From Myxococcus qinghaiensis (GTDB lineage Bacteria > Myxococcota > Myxococcia > Myxococcales > Myxococcaceae): DNA of 64,000 nt. Every line of letters begins with the position of its first letter. Position 1 is the stretch's first letter. This document shows, in pieces, positions 61,030-64,000 of the stretch. The position numbers and the translations under genes were made by a program. The DNA lies in the NCBI RefSeq assembly GCF_024198215.1, contig NZ_JAKCFA010000006.1:124001-188000 (forward strand). The letters are read 5' to 3'. The notes beneath the pieces are model-generated. The model made no database searches. It had not been told where the DNA came from and saw only the letters and a list, made by a program, of their open reading frames with translations.

Positions 61030-61662
61030 GTGGCACGTGACTTGGGACCGAGGGGAAAGATGTGCCGGCGACTGGGGATTCCTCTCTCGCGAATCACCGC
61101 GAAGGACCCCGACAAGGACCCGGTGCTGCGGCGTCCCTACCCGCCCGGCCAGCACGGCGCCACGGCGCGCATGGGCAACAGCGACTTCTCCCGGCGGCTG
61201 CGGGAGAAGCAGAAGCTGAAGCTCTACTACGGCCTGCTGGAGAAGCAGTGCCGCCGCGCGTTCATGGAAGCGCGCCGCTCGCCGGGCAACACGGGCACGG
61301 TGCTGTTGCAGTTGCTGGAGAGCCGCCTGGACGCGCTGGTGCTGCGCGCGGGGCTGGCCACGAGCATCCGCCAGGCCCGTCAGTTCGTCCGCCATGGGTA
61401 CTTCCAGGTGAACGGCGCCGCCACGGACATCCCCAGCTTCCGCGTCAAGCCGGGCAGCGAGGTTCGCTACCACCCCGCCCACCAGAAGCTGCTCATCGTC
61501 CGCGAGTCGTTCGAGCGGATGAAGGGGCGCAACGTGCCCGCCTACGTGCAGGTGCTCGGTGACGGAGAGGGACTGCGCTTCGTGCGCACCCCGGAGCGCG
61601 AGGAGATTCCCGTCGATGTGAACGAGCCGTTCATCGTCGAGTACTACGCGCAGCGCAGCTAG
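61030..61662 (+). CDS. rpsD: Ribosomal protein S4, orphan cysteine-poor paralogue
   Basis: 210 residues; start GTG 61030 ([16 protein letters not shown]), AGGGA upstream. Contains the family features: N-terminal extended region, '[11 protein letters not shown]', '[20 protein letters not shown]', and the S4 RNA-binding domain '[20 protein letters not shown]', '[20 protein letters not shown]'. S4 proteins come as zinc-binding (four N-terminal Cys) and Cys-free forms; this copy has only Cys12 there, so it cannot bind zinc in the usual way. No other ribosomal gene is next to it, unlike the usual rpsM-rpsK-rpsD-rpoA operon. Together with the Fur/Zur-like promoter box, it may be a metal-stress replacement for a zinc-binding S4 (inference). 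Confidence 0.92.
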   Translation: MARDLGPRGKMCRRLGIPLSRITAKDPDKDPVLRRPYPPGQHGATARMGNSDFSRRLREKQKLKLYYGLLEKQCRRAFMEARRSPGNTGTVLLQLLESRLDALVLRAGLATSIRQARQFVRHGYFQVNGAATDIPSFRVKPGSEVRYHPAHQKLLIVRESFERMKGRNVPAYVQVLGDGEGLRFVRTPEREEIPVDVNEPFIVEYYAQRS

Positions 61663-61685
61663 AGCTCGAGCCCCTCCAAGGCATG

Positions 61686-61723
61686 CCGCGAATGGGTCCA
61701 GCCTCCGGGCCGCCCATTCGCGG
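61686..61723. terminator. Perfect 11-bp hairpin between convergent genes
   Basis: CCGCGAATGGG (61686-61696) and CCCATTCGCGG (61713-61723) form a perfect stem with a 16-base loop, between rpsD (stop 61662) and the HAD gene (stop 61744). Suitable for both strands. Confidence 0.7.
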
Positions 61724-61743
61724 TGTCGAGCACCGCCCTCCGC

Positions 61744-62391
61744 TCAAGGCAGCAGCACCGAGCGCAGCTCCGCGAGGGAGTGCACCATGTGCGTGGGAGC
61801 GTGCCGCGCCAGCGCCTCCGGCAGCGTGTAGCCCCACCCCACCGCGGCGGACGGAAGGCGCGCCTCTCGCGCGGCCTCCAGGTCGCGAATCTCATCCCCC
61901 ACCGACAGGGCCTCGCCCGGTGGCACCTGGGTGCGCTTCAGCATGCGGCGGAACTTGGCGGCCTTGCCGAAGATGGCGGCGCCACAGTCGAAGTGCGTCA
62001 CGGAGGCCGCGAGAGGCCCCAGCACCGCCCGCACCGACGCCTCGCTGTCCGAGCTGATGATGGCCACCGTGACGCCGGCGTCCTTCAGCGCTCCGAGCAG
62101 CTCCGGCACGCCCGGGAACAACGGCGTGGTGGCGGCGGCGGACAGCTTCTCCTTGCGCATGTACTTGACGATGGCGGGCAGCCGCCACATGGGCACCTTG
62201 GTGCGCGCCATGAGCTCGCGCCCGGACATGCCGCGCATCGCCTCGAACTCCGTCGGCGTCAGCCGCGAGAAGCCGAAGCGGTCGGCCATGTCGTTGAAGA
62301 CGGACCGGAACCACGGCAGCGAGTCCGCCAGGGTGCCGTCGAAGTCGAAGATGACCAGGCGATAGGGGGGCATGAGGCGCCGCCCGTTCAT
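61744..62391 (-). CDS. HAD-family hydrolase
   Basis: 215 residues. ATG 62391 is favoured by AGGAGGTG upstream; ATG 62373 is also in frame. Motif I 'LVIFDFDGTLADS' (nucleophile and acid Asp), motif II 'VAIISSDSEAS', motif III Lys in 'FGKAAKFRRML', motif IV 'ALSVGDEIRDLEAAREA'. The cap between residues 25 and 95 is alpha-helical (type C1), as in phosphoglycolate or phosphonoacetaldehyde-like phosphatases. Substrate unknown. Confidence 0.92.
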   Translation of the reverse strand: MNGRRLMPPYRLVIFDFDGTLADSLPWFRSVFNDMADRFGFSRLTPTEFEAMRGMSGRELMARTKVPMWRLPAIVKYMRKEKLSAAATTPLFPGVPELLGALKDAGVTVAIISSDSEASVRAVLGPLAASVTHFDCGAAIFGKAAKFRRMLKRTQVPPGEALSVGDEIRDLEAAREARLPSAAVGWGYTLPEALARHAPTHMVHSLAELRSVLLP

Positions 62392-62415
62392 ACCAGAAAC
62401 ACCTCCTGGCGCACC

Positions 62416-63324
62416 TCACAGGCGCCGCGTCAGGGAGACCACCGCCTCCCGGACGAAGCGGATGGCGTCGTCATCCTCGGAGGCGCTCCGCCAGAGCAGC
62501 TCCATGGGCGCGCCCCCCATCGAGAAGGGCGGCTTCATCGCTCGAAGGAATGGACGCAGCGCCATCACATCCCGAGCGACCATGCCCGGCACCGTGGCGA
62601 CCAGCGTGCTGTCCTCCAGGATGGCGCCCAGGCCATGGAAACTGGGAATCGACACCCTCACCCGCCGCTGGATGCCGTACAGGTCCTCGACAACGCCGCG
62701 CAGGTCCCCGTTGTACGAGACGATGACGTGCTCCTGCTCCAGGTAGCGCTCCAGCGTGAGCGTCTTGCCCAGGCGAAGCCGCCTCGCATCATGCAGACAC
62801 GTGAAGTGCTCGGTGAACAGCTCGCGCCGCTGCATGCCCGACGGCAGCTCGTCCGCCACCGTCACCGCCAGGTCCACCGCCGACGCGCTCAACAGCGCCC
62901 CCACGGTGCGGAACTGCACCGGCAACACGATGAGTCGCAGGCGCGGCGCCTCGCTCGCAAGCAACTGGAGCAGTCGCGGCAGGAGCCAGGACTCGCTCGC
63001 GTCGGAGAGGCCGATGCGCACCGTGCGCTCACTCGTCCGGGGGTCGAACGCCGCGGGTGCGAGCGCGGCCTCGACCAGCGCCTCCAGGTGGGGCCTCGCC
63101 GTGGCCAGCAGGCGCTGCCCTCGCGCGCTCAAGGCCAGGCCTCGCCCATCCCTGACGAACAGCGGAGAGCCCACCGCCGACGTGAGGCGCCTGAGCGCCG
63201 CGCTCACGGCCGGCTGCGTGAGGTAGAGCCGAGCGGCCGCCGCGGTGACGCTGCCCAGCTCCGCCACCACGACGAAGACGCGCAGCAGGTTCAGGTCCAG
63301 CGACTTCTCATAGATGGCGTTCAT
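62416..63324 (-). CDS. LysR-family transcriptional regulator
   Basis: 302 residues. Winged HTH at the N terminus ('LNLLRVFVVVAELGSVTAAA', 'ARLYLTQPAVSAALRRLTSA', 'LFVRDGRGLALSARGQRLLA'), then a periplasmic-binding-like ligand domain ('VRIGLSDASESWLLPRLLQL', 'PAFDPRTSERTV'). The 'LYLTQPAVSAALRRL' recognition helix and 'DLNLLRVF' start are typical of NodD/PcaQ-like members. It is divergent from the aldo-keto reductase gene (84-base gap), a standard regulator-target arrangement. Confidence 0.93.
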   Translation of the reverse strand: MNAIYEKSLDLNLLRVFVVVAELGSVTAAAARLYLTQPAVSAALRRLTSAVGSPLFVRDGRGLALSARGQRLLATARPHLEALVEAALAPAAFDPRTSERTVRIGLSDASESWLLPRLLQLLASEAPRLRLIVLPVQFRTVGALLSASAVDLAVTVADELPSGMQRRELFTEHFTCLHDARRLRLGKTLTLERYLEQEHVIVSYNGDLRGVVEDLYGIQRRVRVSIPSFHGLGAILEDSTLVATVPGMVARDVMALRPFLRAMKPPFSMGGAPMELLWRSASEDDDAIRFVREAVVSLTRRL

Positions 63325-63407
63325 GTCCGGGTTGCATCCTATTGATTGGATTTCAGGATGGCGATTCGCGAATCCTTGTCACGTCCACGAAGACAAAGGG
63401 AGACGCG
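63325..63407. promoter_or_regulatory. Divergent promoter with palindrome between LysR and aldo-keto reductase genes
   Basis: GATTCGCGAATC (63363-63374) is a perfect 12-base palindrome. It lies 33 bases before the reductase start and 39 bases from the LysR start. LysR proteins usually bind T-N11-A type inverted repeats; this one is shorter and more symmetric, so it may be part of a larger site. Confidence 0.45.
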
Positions 63408-64000
63408 ATGAGCACGCACGAAGCAAGGCAGACACCGCACAGGGTGAAGCTGGGTGACACGGGGCCCCAGGTCTTCCCGCTCGGCCTGGGCTGCATGGGC
63501 ATGTCCGGCATGTACGGCACCACCAGCGACGAGGAGAGCCTCCGCACCCTGCACGCGGCCACCGAGCGAGGCGTCACGCTGCTCGACACGGGTGACTTCT
63601 ACGGCATGGGGCACAACGAGCTGCTCGTGGGGCGCGCCATCTCCGGGCGCCGGGAGCAGGTCCAGCTCTCCGTGAAGTTCGGTGCGCTGCGGGGGCCAGA
63701 TGGGAGCTGGCTCGGCATGGACCTGCGCCCGGCCGCCGTGAAGAACTTCGCCACGTATTCACTCAAGCGACTGGGCGTCGACGTCATCGACATCTATCGC
63801 CCCGCGCGGTTGGACCCGAACGTCCCCATCGAGGAGACCATCGGCGCGATTTCGGACCTGGTGAAGGCGGGGTACGTCCGCCACATCGGCCTCTCGGAGG
63901 TCGGCTCCGAAACCCTCCGCCGCGCGCACCGCGTCCACCCCATCGTCGACCTGCAAATCGAGTACTCCCTCGCGAGCCGAGGCCCCGAGGCGGACATCTT
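63408..64000 (+). CDS. Aldo/keto reductase, 3' end outside window
   Basis: At least 197 residues, open to the last base. Start ATG 63408 (AAGGGAGA upstream). It has the family start 'VFPLGLGCMGMSGMYG', the Asp of 'GVTLLDTGDFYGMGHNELLVG' (catalytic Asp and Tyr), Lys in 'VQLSVKFGALRGPDG', and 'DVIDIYRPARLDP'. The usual catalytic His (as in LHxxD) is replaced by Ala in YRPARLDP, a change common in one AKR subfamily. Probably NADPH-dependent; substrate unknown. It is likely controlled by the divergent LysR gene. Confidence 0.9.
   Translation, partial: MSTHEARQTPHRVKLGDTGPQVFPLGLGCMGMSGMYGTTSDEESLRTLHAATERGVTLLDTGDFYGMGHNELLVGRAISGRREQVQLSVKFGALRGPDGSWLGMDLRPAAVKNFATYSLKRLGVDVIDIYRPARLDPNVPIEETIGAISDLVKAGYVRHIGLSEVGSETLRRAHRVHPIVDLQIEYSLASRGPEADI

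Noticed and set aside
60586-61482. Minus-strand frame across the 47-bp repeats and rpsD
   Set aside because: The part over rpsD is antisense, and the part over the repeats is Gly/Arg/Trp-rich repeat translation without a ribosome site.

Overview
The window is a very GC-rich bacterial chromosome segment that reads as myxobacterial (Myxococcaceae-like). The signs are: dense coding with many GC-rich antisense shadow frames; MYXO-CTERM-type C-terminal surface anchors on two proteins; several eukaryote-like Ser/Thr kinases (three genes); a sigma-54 activator with an FHA domain; many lipoproteins and secreted repeat proteins; and a terpene synthase. I saw no tRNA, rRNA, insertion sequence, prophage, CRISPR array or origin. 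The strain cannot be named from sequence alone.

Region by region. 1-10.3 kb (plus strand) is mostly housekeeping and hydrolytic: the 3' end of a lipoprotein-like gene, a metallophosphoesterase with PKD domain and surface anchor, an RsmB-type rRNA methyltransferase, an M61 peptidase, a B-box/TPR membrane protein, a lipoprotein, RNase HII overlapped by a DUF2325 gene, and a histidine phosphatase. 10.3-14.8 kb holds a degenerate repeat tract, an alpha-oxoamine synthase, acetyl-CoA synthetase and a lipoprotein (minus strand). 14.8-18.1 kb (plus) has a Nudix hydrolase, an S2P protease with a long repetitive tail and a membrane protein. 18.1-28.0 kb (minus) contains two gene trains: a surface-protein train ending in a MoaD-MoaE fusion, and an envelope train uppS-cdsA-rseP-rlpA-tsaB plus an Asd homologue lacking the catalytic cysteine. 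28.2-30.3 kb is a divergent SDR oxidoreductase / WYL regulator pair with a perfect inverted repeat between them. 30.3-33.4 kb (plus) is a TPR-like protein and a MopE-like lipoprotein.

33.4-47.6 kb is the most unusual part. A minus-strand train of secreted proteins runs from 44.4 kb down to 34.9 kb: a beta-rich secreted protein, a protein whose N-terminal half resembles the vitellogenin/large-lipid-transfer module followed by HEAT-like repeats, a secreted Hint (hedgehog/intein) protein, a small exported protein, a subtilisin with propeptide and a 14-repeat RCC1 protein. The train is followed by an FHA sigma-54 activator. A Ser/Thr kinase-TPR protein diverges from the head of the train across a 407-bp region carrying a 13-bp direct repeat. 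I regard this as the best candidate for an undescribed system: a secreted lipid-binding and proteolytic/autoprocessing module under kinase/FHA control. That role is inference.

47.8-64 kb is mixed: an alpha/beta hydrolase, two divergent Ser/Thr kinases, an RluA pseudouridine synthase, a diheme cytochrome-type lipoprotein with DAG repeats, YjbQ, a stand-alone terpene synthase, an M23 peptidase, small lipoproteins, an orphan ribosomal protein S4 with a Fur/Zur-like box in its promoter, a HAD hydrolase, and a LysR / aldo-keto reductase pair (the latter cut by the window end).
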